DNA of 64,000 nucleotides from Microbacterium yannicii PS01 (GTDB lineage Bacteria > Actinomycetota > Actinomycetes > Actinomycetales > Microbacteriaceae). The notes below the pieces were generated by a model. That model saw only the letters and a program-made list of their open reading frames with translations. It was not told the origin of the DNA and did not search any database. Position numbers and translations under genes: made by a program. Of this stretch, positions 50,358-57,915 are shown piece by piece. The stretch is from assembly GCF_000304335.1 (NCBI RefSeq), contig NZ_CAJF01000025.1:1-64000 (forward strand), given 5' to 3'. Within the stretch, counting starts at the first letter, position 1. Each line of letters begins with the position of its first letter.

Positions 50358-51854
50358 ATGCCCATGACCGCGCACACCGCGAAGTCCATCGTCGGAGAGC
50401 CCGAGGTTCTCGAGGACGCCCTTCGACAGTCTCAGGGACCGCTCGCCGAGGCCGTCGAGACGTCTCCCGCGTGGCTGTCGCTGAAGGCGGCCGCGATCGC
50501 GCTGCAGACGATTCAGGCGCAGGACGGTTCGATCCCCGATGCCGAAAGTCTCTCCGAGGCACGCGAGCATGTCGCCGCGATCACCGCCGCGATCGAGAAG
50601 CTGCGGCCGCTCTTCCCCCACGACGACGACTACCTCGCGGCATCCGTTCGCGACTTCGAGCGGTGGGCCGACGAGGGTTTCGGGATTCCCGACTTCCTCG
50701 AGTCGCTCGTGGCGTTCCAGCCGCAGCAGCACCGGATCGACGGCATCCGTCATCTCGTCGTCTTCCCGATGTACACCCAGAACGGCTCGTCCAACCGGTT
50801 CGTCGAGGCGGTGCTGGTCGAGGTGATCTGGCCCGAGTTCATCGGCCAGCTCGAGAGCGAGTACACGAACCGGCTGTTCGTCTCGCTGCGGTTCCTCGAC
50901 TTCACCCCGGGCTACGACACGAACAGCGCGGTGCTCTTCCCCGAGACGGTCGCGATGCGCGAGACGCCGCCGTTCACGTGGGGCGCGATCTTCCAGGATC
51001 GCGAGGCCGCGCGCTACCGCCGGGTGGTCCGGGCGGCCGCCGAGATCACGAAGCTCGAGCTTCCGGCCGACGCGGCGCGCATGCTCGACGACCAGGCGCT
51101 CACCGAGAAGACCTTCGTGATGTGGGACATCATCCACGACCGCACGCACATGCGTGGCGACCTGCCGTTCGACCCGTTCATGATCAAGCAGCGGATGCCG
51201 TACTTCCTGTACTCGCTGGAGGAGCTGCGCTGCGACCTCACGGCCTTCCGAGAGTGCGTGGCGATCCAGAAGCGGCTGGCCCTTCGACAGGCTCAGGGAC
51301 CGGCGACGGTTGCTGAGCCCGCTGCGGCTGCTGGGCCCGCCGACGCACTGACAGCGGCGGAGGTCGAGATGCTCGACCACGCGAGACTCGTTCAGTACGC
51401 GGTGATCTTCGACCGGATCTTCCGGTTCGCGATCACCGGCTCGCGGGTCCGCAACTACGACGGTCTGGGCGGCCAGCTGCTGTTCGCCTGGCTGCACCAG
51501 CGCGGCGTTCTGCACTGGACCGACACGTCGCTCGCGTTCGACTGGGACGACGTGCCCGACGCCGTCGTCGCCCTCGCCGACGCGATCGACGAGCTGTACT
51601 GGCGTTCGATCGACCGGCCGAAGACGGCGCACTGGCTCGCCGCGTACGAGCTGGTCCGCTCGACCCTCACGCCCCATCCCGCGTCGGCCTGGGCCCGCGG
51701 CCTGCCGGACGAGATCCTGACGGGCGCGCCGAAGGGCTTCACCGACGCCGTGATGGACGACGAGTTCCCACTGTCGATGTTCTACGAGGCGCTCGCGAAG
51801 AAGATGAAGCCCGTGATCGAGTCGACCGCCGGCATCACGGGCGGCCATGACTGA
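50358..51854 (+). CDS. Uncharacterised DUF6421-like protein
   Basis: A 498-residue soluble protein of unknown function; I associate it with DUF6421, but the label is from memory. It starts at ATG 50358 behind GGAGG. Conserved-looking blocks are HLVVFPMYTQNGSSNRFVEA, LDFTPGYDTNSAVLFPETVA, MWDIIHDRTHMRGDLPFDPF (His/Asp/Arg-rich, possible metal or acid-base site) and YFLYSLEELRCDLTAFRECV. Two spots carry peptides from the dispersed repeat: LRQSQGP near residue 24 and LRQAQGP near 311, followed by a Pro/Ala loop (VAEPAAAAGPADAL). The next gene, an SDR, overlaps it by 8 nt, so the two work together. Regulation by the divergent Lrp protein is likely. Confidence 0.75.
   Translation: MPMTAHTAKSIVGEPEVLEDALRQSQGPLAEAVETSPAWLSLKAAAIALQTIQAQDGSIPDAESLSEAREHVAAITAAIEKLRPLFPHDDDYLAASVRDFERWADEGFGIPDFLESLVAFQPQQHRIDGIRHLVVFPMYTQNGSSNRFVEAVLVEVIWPEFIGQLESEYTNRLFVSLRFLDFTPGYDTNSAVLFPETVAMRETPPFTWGAIFQDREAARYRRVVRAAAEITKLELPADAARMLDDQALTEKTFVMWDIIHDRTHMRGDLPFDPFMIKQRMPYFLYSLEELRCDLTAFRECVAIQKRLALRQAQGPATVAEPAAAAGPADALTAAEVEMLDHARLVQYAVIFDRIFRFAITGSRVRNYDGLGGQLLFAWLHQRGVLHWTDTSLAFDWDDVPDAVVALADAIDELYWRSIDRPKTAHWLAAYELVRSTLTPHPASAWARGLPDEILTGAPKGFTDAVMDDEFPLSMFYEALAKKMKPVIESTAGITGGHD
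50421..50440. repeat. Dispersed repeat arm inside the DUF6421-like gene (N-terminal copy)
   Basis: CTTCGACAGTCTCAGGGACC, one base different from the consensus arm. It is read in frame as LRQSQGP. Confidence 0.85.
51282..51327. repeat. Dispersed repeat inside the DUF6421-like gene (central copy)
   Basis: CTTCGACAGGCTCAGGGACC at 51282-51301 is followed by GGTTGCTGAGCCCGCTG, a decayed opposite arm. It is read in frame as LRQAQGP and an Ala/Pro loop. Confidence 0.8.
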
Positions 51855-52533
51855 TACGAGCGCCTCGGGAAAACTCGTGCTGCTGGCGGGGGCGACGAGT
51901 GCCTCCGGCCTCGCGGCGGCGCGCATCCTCGCGGGCCAGGGCGCGCGTGTGATCGGCGTCGGGCGGGACGAGGCGAAGCTCGAGGCGCTGGCGACCGAGG
52001 CTCCGGGCACCCGCATCGAGGTGTGCGATCTGACCGACGAGGCTCAGGTCGCCGATCTCGCCGCCCGGGTCCACGCCGACGAGGGACCCGTCGACGGCGT
52101 GCTCCACCTGGTCGGCGGCTGGCGCGGGGGCGGCGGGCTCGCCGGGCAGACCGACGCCGACTACCGGTTCCTCGAGCGGTCGTTCACGGCGCTCCGCCAC
52201 GTCAGCCGAGCGTTCGACGCGGACCTTCTCGCGTCCGGCGCCGGGCGCCTCGCCGTCGTCTCGTCGACGGCGGTCGCGCGGCCCCTCGCGGGCGGCGCGA
52301 ACTACGCCGCCGTCAAGGCCGCGACCGAGGCCTGGGCGCGCGCTGTCGCGCAGGGCTGGGCGAAGGCGGCCCGGGACTCCGGCGAGCCGCTGCGCGCGGC
52401 ATCCGTCATCTTCCGCGTGAAGGCGCTCGAGGGCCTCGAGGAGCGCCTCGCGCGCAGTTACGCCGACCTGTTCGTCGCTGGTGCCGACGGGATCAACGAC
52501 ACGATCGTCGAACTCACTCCCCCGTCGTCCTGA
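51847..52533 (+). CDS. SDR-family oxidoreductase
   Basis: A 228-residue short-chain dehydrogenase. The cofactor loop is LLAGATSASGLAAARILAGQ and the conserved acid after strand 3 is EVCDLTDE. The middle motif is VLHLVGGWRGGGG in place of NAG. The catalytic motif is YAAVKAATEAWARA (YxxxK), with S at VVSSTAVARP upstream. It is slightly short, with an altered NAG motif, as seen in the atypical partners of DUF6421-like proteins. Start ATG 51847 overlaps the previous gene by 8 nt. The substrate is unknown; co-translation with its neighbour is the best clue. Confidence 0.88.
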   Translation: MTDTSASGKLVLLAGATSASGLAAARILAGQGARVIGVGRDEAKLEALATEAPGTRIEVCDLTDEAQVADLAARVHADEGPVDGVLHLVGGWRGGGGLAGQTDADYRFLERSFTALRHVSRAFDADLLASGAGRLAVVSSTAVARPLAGGANYAAVKAATEAWARAVAQGWAKAARDSGEPLRAASVIFRVKALEGLEERLARSYADLFVAGADGINDTIVELTPPSS

Positions 52534-52675
52534 TGCGGCCCCGATCGGCGGCTGATGCGTGCCCGCCAGCAGGCTGAGCCTGCCCTCTTCGCGGAACTCG
52601 TTGCGTTATTGCGAGGGCGGCGGCCGGCGAACGCCACCCCCAGCCTGCGCTCGGGCACGCTTCCGCACCGCCGAC

Positions 52676-52681
52676 TAGATT
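52676..52681 (+). promoter_or_regulatory. Leaderless -10 element of the aldolase gene
   Basis: TAGATT lies 8 nt before the GTG start at 52690, and no Shine-Dalgarno sequence is present. No convincing -35 was found 17 bp upstream. Confidence 0.45.
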
Positions 52682-52689
52682 GGACCCCC

Positions 52690-53763
52690 GTGACCACGAT
52701 CCACGACCCGAACCTGCGCGGCTTCGCATCCGACAACTACTCCGGCATCCATCCCGAGGTGCTCGCGGCCATCACCGCCGCCAACGAAGGACACCAGGTG
52801 TCTTACGGCGAGGACGCCTACACCGCACGGCTGCAGGAGGTGTTCGCGCACCACTTCGGCGAGGGCGTCGAGGCGTTCCCGGTCTTCAACGGCACCGGGG
52901 CGAACGTCGTGGGCATGCAGTCGATGCTCCCTCGCTGGGGCGCGGTGGTCGCCGCTGCGACGGCTCACATCAACGTCGACGAGGGCGGAGCGCCCGAGCG
53001 CGTCGCGGGCATCAAGCTCCTCACCGTGCCCACCGACGACGGCAAGCTCACCCCCGAGCTCATCGACCGCGAGGCGTGGGGGTGGGGCGATGAGCACCGG
53101 GCGCAGCCACTCGCCGTCTCGATCACGCAGTCGACCGAGCTCGGCACGCTCTACACCGTCGACGAGATCCGGGCCATCGCCGACCACGCGCACGGCCTCG
53201 GCATGAACGTGCACATGGACGGCTCCCGGATCTCCAACGCCGCGGCATCCCTCGGCGTGCCCTTCCGCTCGTTCACCCGTGACGCCGGCGTCGACGTGCT
53301 CAGCTTCGGCGGCACCAAGAACGGCGCGATGCTCGGCGAGGCGATCGTCGTGCTCAATCCCGACGCTTCCCGCGGACTCACCTACCTGCGCAAGCTCGAC
53401 ATGCAGCTCTCGTCGAAGATGCGGTTCGTGTCAGCCCAGCTGGTCGCGCTGCTCGAGGGCGACCTGTGGCTGCGCAACGCGTCGCACTCGAATGCGATGG
53501 CGCAGCGCCTGCGTGCCGGCGTCGAGGCGGGCCTCGCTGACGGCTCGATCCGCGGCGTGGCCTTCACGCAGCCGACGCAGGCGAACGGCGTGTTCGCGAC
53601 CCTGCCGGCGGGCGTCGCCGACCGTCTGCGCGAGTCGTTCCGCTTCTACGACTGGGATGCCGCCAAGAACGAGGTTCGCTGGATGTGCAGCTTCGACACG
53701 TCCGAGAACGACATCGACGCCTTCATCGCCGCGATCGCCCGCGAGACCACCGCAGCCGCGTAG
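52690..53763 (+). CDS. Low-specificity L-threonine aldolase / beta-eliminating lyase family
   Basis: A 357-residue PLP enzyme of fold type I. The N-terminus is GFASDNYSGIHPEVLAAITA, and VSYGEDAYTARLQEVFAHHF and VFNGTGANVVGMQSML match the aldolase family. The PLP-lysine is K210 in FGGTKNGAMLGEAIVVL. MDGSRISNAAASLG is also typical. It cleaves L-threonine or L-allo-threonine to glycine and acetaldehyde; other beta-hydroxy amino acids are possible. Start is GTG 52690 with no Shine-Dalgarno sequence but TAGATT 8 nt upstream. It is followed by a clean hairpin terminator. Confidence 0.9.
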   Translation: MTTIHDPNLRGFASDNYSGIHPEVLAAITAANEGHQVSYGEDAYTARLQEVFAHHFGEGVEAFPVFNGTGANVVGMQSMLPRWGAVVAAATAHINVDEGGAPERVAGIKLLTVPTDDGKLTPELIDREAWGWGDEHRAQPLAVSITQSTELGTLYTVDEIRAIADHAHGLGMNVHMDGSRISNAAASLGVPFRSFTRDAGVDVLSFGGTKNGAMLGEAIVVLNPDASRGLTYLRKLDMQLSSKMRFVSAQLVALLEGDLWLRNASHSNAMAQRLRAGVEAGLADGSIRGVAFTQPTQANGVFATLPAGVADRLRESFRFYDWDAAKNEVRWMCSFDTSENDIDAFIAAIARETTAAA

Positions 53764-53768
53764 TCCAC

Positions 53769-53794
53769 GACCGCGGGACCTCTCTCCCGCGGTC
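53769..53794 (+). terminator. Intrinsic terminator after the aldolase gene
   Basis: GACCGCGGGA (53769-53778) and TCCCGCGGTC (53785-53794) form a perfect 10-bp stem with a 6-nt loop, beginning 5 nt after the stop codon. Confidence 0.8.
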
Positions 53795-53913
53795 GGGAGA
53801 CCCGGGAGGGCCGGTCCTCGAGCGGGCTTGCACAGGAGTTTCGGCCTTCCACAGGACGATCGGCTTGGGAAGCCTCCTGTAGAGCCCGAGTTCTCCGCCG
53901 GTCGGCCCGCGGC

Positions 53914-55530
53914 TCAGGACTCCGAGGCCTCGGCGCCTTCGATCTCCGCGCCCTGGGCTTTCGCTCCCTCGGCCGCGGATCCTCCGGCGTGGTCGCCGTC
54001 GACGGCCTCGACGAGCTCGGCCAGCTCCGCGTCGATGTCTTCGACCGACACCTCGCGCTCGTCCTCGGCACGAGCGTCGACCGGAGCATCCTTCGCTGCG
54101 GCGTCGGTCGCCGCGGGCGCAGCGCCATCGGCGACCGTTCCGACGGCGGCGTCGGGCCGGATGAGCTCCTTGACCTCGGCCATGAAGCTCGTGAGCTGGT
54201 GCTGCTGCCACCTCAGCTGGCGGGTGCGGTCCTCGGCATCGCGCAGCACGGACTCCGAGTGGGTGGTGACGAGCTCCATGATGCGCTGCGCCTTGGACCG
54301 CGCCTGGTCGAGGTGCTCGCGGGCCCGGATGTGCGCGTCCGCCTCGATCTGCTGCGACTGGGCGCGCATCAGACGCTCGAAGTCCTCGGCCTTGCCGGCC
54401 ACGCGCTGAGCGTGCTCCAGCGACGCGGTGACCTGCTCGTTGGCGTCCTGCGTGATGCGCTCCGCATGAGCGACAGCCTGGTTGTGCAGCACCAGGAACT
54501 CCTGATGCGCGTCATCCTGCCGGCGGGTGAGGGATGCCTCGAACTCGAGTGCGCGCACGCGCAGCTCCCGCACCGCCTCCTCGGCCTCGGAGCGGTCGCG
54601 CGCCGTCTCACGAGCGACCATGGAACGCAGCGCCGCGGCGCCCTTCTCGGCCTCGGAGCGGATTGCCGCCGCCTCGCGCTCGGCCTGCGAGATCTTCTCG
54701 GCCGCGTGCGCGCCCTCACGTTCGAGGCGGGCATCGTGCGCGGTCAGCTCGGTGTCGATCTTGAGCCGCGCCTGCTGGGCCTCGTGCTGCGCCTGCGAGA
54801 TGATCGCCTCCGCCTCGGCGCGCGCCGAACTCCGGCGGTTCTCGATCTCTTCGCGCGCAGCCTCGAGCAGCCGGTCGCCCTGCACCGTGGCGTTGCGGAG
54901 CAGCACGCCGGCCTGCTCCTCGGCGACGCGCAGCACCTCGTCGAACTGGCGACGGCTCGGAGTCTCGGCGGGAGTCCCGGCCAGCTCTTCGGCGAGCGCC
55001 TGCACCTGATGCTCGGCGTCGGCGGCGCGCGCGGTCGCCGCGGCGAGCTCGGCCTGCAGCTGCCCGATGCGGTCACCGCTCTCGGCCCGCGCGGTCGACG
55101 CTTCCGCCTGGGCCGCCTCGACCTCGGCGGTGAGGCGTTCGAGCTCGGCGCCGCGCCTGGCCTCCGCCGCATCGACCTCGTCCTGCAGCTCGCCCTTGAG
55201 CTGGGCTCGCAGGCGCTCGAGCTCGCCGCTGAGCTGTGCCCGGGTCGCCTCGAGCTCGGTCTCGAGCCGCTCGGACTTCGCCCGGCTCTGCGCGACGGCA
55301 GCGCCCGCACGGCGCTGGTGCTGCTTCAGCTGCGCGATCTCGTCGGTCGCAGCCTGCACGCGGCCTTGCAGGCCCGCGATCGTCGCGTCGACCTCGTCCT
55401 TGTCGTAGCCGCGGAAGGTGGTGGCGAAGTCCGGGCGGTCATCGGCGACAGCCGCTGAGCCGATCAGGCTGTCGAAGGGGCTGGCGGCTTCCGACGCGGC
55501 GTGCTCGTGGGGCTCGGAGGATTCCGACAT
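53914..55530 (-). CDS. DivIVA-like long coiled-coil protein
   Basis: A 538-residue protein. Residues about 33-60 (DFATTFRGYDKDEVDATIAG) match the N-terminal DivIVA lipid-binding/dimer segment. Residues 60-440 are almost unbroken heptad-type coiled coil rich in Ala, Glu, Gln and Arg (ERLRAQLKGELQDEVDAAEA). The C-terminal 90 residues are acidic and disordered (DVSVEDIDAELAELVEAVDG-like). It is likely a cytoskeletal scaffold related to the polar-growth proteins DivIVA, Scy and FilP. ATG 55530 with GGAGA upstream. It is monocistronic, converging with the aldolase gene across the terminator. Confidence 0.85.
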   Translation of the reverse strand: MSESSEPHEHAASEAASPFDSLIGSAAVADDRPDFATTFRGYDKDEVDATIAGLQGRVQAATDEIAQLKQHQRRAGAAVAQSRAKSERLETELEATRAQLSGELERLRAQLKGELQDEVDAAEARRGAELERLTAEVEAAQAEASTARAESGDRIGQLQAELAAATARAADAEHQVQALAEELAGTPAETPSRRQFDEVLRVAEEQAGVLLRNATVQGDRLLEAAREEIENRRSSARAEAEAIISQAQHEAQQARLKIDTELTAHDARLEREGAHAAEKISQAEREAAAIRSEAEKGAAALRSMVARETARDRSEAEEAVRELRVRALEFEASLTRRQDDAHQEFLVLHNQAVAHAERITQDANEQVTASLEHAQRVAGKAEDFERLMRAQSQQIEADAHIRAREHLDQARSKAQRIMELVTTHSESVLRDAEDRTRQLRWQQHQLTSFMAEVKELIRPDAAVGTVADGAAPAATDAAAKDAPVDARAEDEREVSVEDIDAELAELVEAVDGDHAGGSAAEGAKAQGAEIEGAEASES

Positions 55531-55652
55531 GACGTCTCCAGATCTCAGGCGGTCCCCCGACCACGGGGAAGACTACCGTTCCCACCTCGCCGGCGGGAAC
55601 CGCATGTGGAAAGCGAGATCGGCCGACCCGCTCCGGCGGGCGGCGACGCCGG

Positions 55653-56240
55653 TCAGCGCAGCGCGCCGACGCTCGCGAGAGCGAGCCGGATGAGGGTGCC
55701 GCGGCCGCCCTCCATCTCGGCCGCCAGCGCATCGGACGCGGCCTCGGCGGGCGCCATCCAGGTCACCTCGAGCGCGTCCTGGCGGGGTTCGCACGTGCCC
55801 GTCACAGGCACCACGAACGCGAGCGAGACGGCGTGCTGCCGGTCGTCGTGGAACGCGCTGACGCCCGGGATCGGGAAGTACTCCGCCACGGTGAAGGGCG
55901 TCGGCTGGGTGGGCAGCAGGGGGAAGGCCATCGGACCGAGGTCGTTCTCGAGGTGCCGGAAGAGGGCATCGCGCACGGTCTCGCCGTACCGCACGCGGCC
56001 CGAGACGATGGTCCGCGTGATCTCGCCGACGGGCGTGGCCCGCAGCAGGATGCCGACCTCGATCACCTGCCCCATGCCGTCGGTGCGCACCGGCACGGCT
56101 TCGACGTAGAGCATCGGGATGCGCCGGCGGGCCTCTTCGAGCTCGATGTCGCTCAGCCAGGCCGGGTTCGAGACGTTGCCGCTCGGCGGGCCGAACGGCT
56201 CGTCGCCCGACGGCTCGGGGTCGGGGGTGCGCACGGACAT
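55653..56240 (-). CDS. NUDIX-like hydrolase family protein (DUF4916 type)
   Basis: A 195-residue protein. The core ILLRATPVGEITRTIVSGRV then RYGETVRDALFRHLENDLG occupies the position of a NUDIX box, but the canonical GX5EX7REUXEEXGU pattern is degraded (Arg-Glu-x-x-Glu-Glu is replaced by RHLENDLG). Hydrolase activity is therefore uncertain. Related actinobacterial proteins are annotated DUF4916. Upstream, TATACAGGAGTC places a -10-like hexamer and AGGAG side by side before ATG 56240. It is divergent from the membrane protein at 56336. Confidence 0.75.
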   Translation of the reverse strand: MSVRTPDPEPSGDEPFGPPSGNVSNPAWLSDIELEEARRRIPMLYVEAVPVRTDGMGQVIEVGILLRATPVGEITRTIVSGRVRYGETVRDALFRHLENDLGPMAFPLLPTQPTPFTVAEYFPIPGVSAFHDDRQHAVSLAFVVPVTGTCEPRQDALEVTWMAPAEAASDALAAEMEGGRGTLIRLALASVGALR

Positions 56241-56335
56241 GACTCCTGTATACCGCTTCGCGGCCGAACGTCACCGATATCGGTGCGTGAGGCATGTGGA
56301 TCGGTACGCTGACGGCAGACCCGTGGAGGAGCGCT

Positions 56336-56959
56336 ATGTCGAACGATGCACCCCAGACCACGTTCAGCCGCATCCAGGACATCGTCGGCGTCTTCCTCCT
56401 CTCGGTCATGGCGGTGATGACCGCGTGGTGCGGCTTCGAGTCATCGAAGTGGGGCGGCGAGATGTCGATCGCCTTCAGTGAGGCGTCGGGCGCGCGCATC
56501 CAGGCGACGAGCGCCGAGGGCGAGGCGCGGGCGGCGCAGCAGTTCGATCTCACCATCTATGCGCAGTGGGTGCTCGCGAACGCCGACGGCGAAACCGAGC
56601 TGGTGCAGTACATCGAGGACCGCTTCACCCCGCACTTCGCGGTCGCCTTCGACGCGTGGCAGGCCGACGGCATGCAGGAGAACGGCCCCTTCGCGGTCGA
56701 CGAGTACGTCCCGCCGGGCGAAGTCGAGGCCGCCGAGCTCTCGGCGAGGGCCGACGCCAAGTTCGCCAAGGCGCTCGGCGACAACCAGCGCGGCGACAAC
56801 TACTCGCTGCTCACGGTGCTCTTCGCCCTCGTCCTCTTCCTGACCGCGATGTCGCAGCGCGACGTGCGCACCTGGATCGGCCGCGTGCTGCTGGGGCTGG
56901 CGGTCGTGGTCGCGATCGTCGGCGTCGGCATCCTGACCACCTTCCCGATCAAGATCTGA
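56336..56959 (+). CDS. DUF4337-like membrane protein
   Basis: A 207-residue protein from ATG 56336 with GGAGGA upstream. One N-terminal membrane helix is at about 15-35 (DIVGVFLLSVMAVMTAWCGF). An extracytoplasmic or cytoplasmic loop of about 110 residues follows (WGGEMSIAFSEASGARIQAT), then two C-terminal helices at about 158-205 (LLTVLFALVLFLTAMSQ and IGRVLLGLAVVVAIVGVGIL). Spacing of the helices and the WCGFESSKW segment resemble DUF4337 proteins. The function is unknown. It is followed closely by the esterase gene. Confidence 0.75.
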   Translation: MSNDAPQTTFSRIQDIVGVFLLSVMAVMTAWCGFESSKWGGEMSIAFSEASGARIQATSAEGEARAAQQFDLTIYAQWVLANADGETELVQYIEDRFTPHFAVAFDAWQADGMQENGPFAVDEYVPPGEVEAAELSARADAKFAKALGDNQRGDNYSLLTVLFALVLFLTAMSQRDVRTWIGRVLLGLAVVVAIVGVGILTTFPIKI

Positions 56960-56990
56960 CGCGCGCTCGCCGAGACGGCAGGATGGATCC

Positions 56991-57659
56991 GTGAGTTCGC
57001 ACGCGCCTCTCGACCTGGCGGCCGTCCTGTGGTCTGTCGAGCCCGCCGAACGAGCGGGCCGGCCCCTTCTCGTGCTGCTGCACGGGTACGGAGCCGACGA
57101 GCGGGACCTCTTCGCGCTGGTCCCCCACCTCCCCGCGCAGTTCGTCGTGGCGGCCGTCCGCGCGCCGCTGGCCCCGCCGTTCCCGACTCCGGGGTACTCC
57201 TGGTACGCGATCGACGGTCTCGACGGTCGTGACGTTTCGCACGTCACCGCCGCAGCGCACGGACTGATCGAGTGGGCGGATGCCGCGGCCGGCGCCTTCG
57301 ACTCGATCGGCCTTCTCGGCTTCTCCCAGGGCGGCGCCGTGTCGCTCCAGGCGATGCGGCTCGATCCGGAGCGGTTCGCTTTCGCCGTGAACCTGTCGGG
57401 GTACGCGACTCCCGGCGATCTGCCGGGCGACGCAGAACTGGCCGAGCGACGCCCGCCGGTGTTCTGGGGACGCGGCACCCACGACGACGTCATCCCGCCG
57501 TTCCTCGTGGACCACACGACGCAGTGGCTGCCAGCGCACGCCGACCTGAGCGGCCGCGTCTACCCGGGCCTGACGCACAGCGTGTCGGAGCAGGAGCTGG
57601 ACGACGTGCGGGTGTTCCTCGACAAGCGCCTGGCCGACCTCGCGTCCGCGGCGGATTGA
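56991..57659 (+). CDS. Alpha/beta-hydrolase, carboxylesterase/phospholipase family
   Basis: A 222-residue serine hydrolase of the small esterase (YpfH/EstB) type. The oxyanion-hole strand is PLLVLLHGYGADERDLFALV and the nucleophile is S112 in LLGFSQGGAVSLQAM. The acid is in GRGTHDDVIPP and the histidine in GLTHSVSEQEL. It probably hydrolyses short acyl esters or lysophospholipids. Start GTG 56991 has AGGA and a CAGGAT hexamer just upstream. It lies 31 nt after the membrane protein and may be co-transcribed. Confidence 0.9.
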   Translation: MSSHAPLDLAAVLWSVEPAERAGRPLLVLLHGYGADERDLFALVPHLPAQFVVAAVRAPLAPPFPTPGYSWYAIDGLDGRDVSHVTAAAHGLIEWADAAAGAFDSIGLLGFSQGGAVSLQAMRLDPERFAFAVNLSGYATPGDLPGDAELAERRPPVFWGRGTHDDVIPPFLVDHTTQWLPAHADLSGRVYPGLTHSVSEQELDDVRVFLDKRLADLASAAD

Positions 57660-57668
57660 GCCGACCGG

Positions 57669-57698
57669 CAGACAAACGGCCGAGGCATCCGCTATGGT
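57669..57698 (+). promoter_or_regulatory. Promoter of the ABC-F gene with long leader
   Basis: CAGACA (57669-57674) and TATGGT (57693-57698) have 18 bp between them. The leader to ATG 57916 is about 210 nt, long for this region, and contains several hairpins, including CTCCG-GC-GTCCT-CTC-AGGAC-CGGAG near 57837-57863 and CGTCGA-CTC-TCGACG near 57774-57788. Confidence 0.5.
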
Positions 57699-57732
57699 GT
57701 TCACGGCTTTGTTCCCGACGTGAGGAAATCCG

Positions 57733-57762
57733 TTGAAGCTCATCGACGCGACCGCGCTGTAA
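57733..57762 (+). CDS. Possible leader peptide of the ABC-F gene
   Basis: A nine-codon frame reads MKLIDATAL, TTG start, TAA stop, with GAGGAAATCCG immediately upstream as a ribosome-binding site. Leader peptides before ABC-F genes can couple ribosome stalling to attenuation. The evidence is only position, a start signal and downstream hairpins. Confidence 0.35.
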   Translation: MKLIDATAL

Positions 57763-57915
57763 TCGCGCTGCTCCGTCGACTCTCGACGACAGCGCACCGA
57801 TTCCGCGCTGACCGTCGATCCGCCGCCTCCCCGCGGCTCCGGCGTCCTCTCAGGACCGGAGCATCCGGGCGATCGCCGGCACCGGTGTCAGCGCATGACT
57901 GTCACTGGAGGCCTC

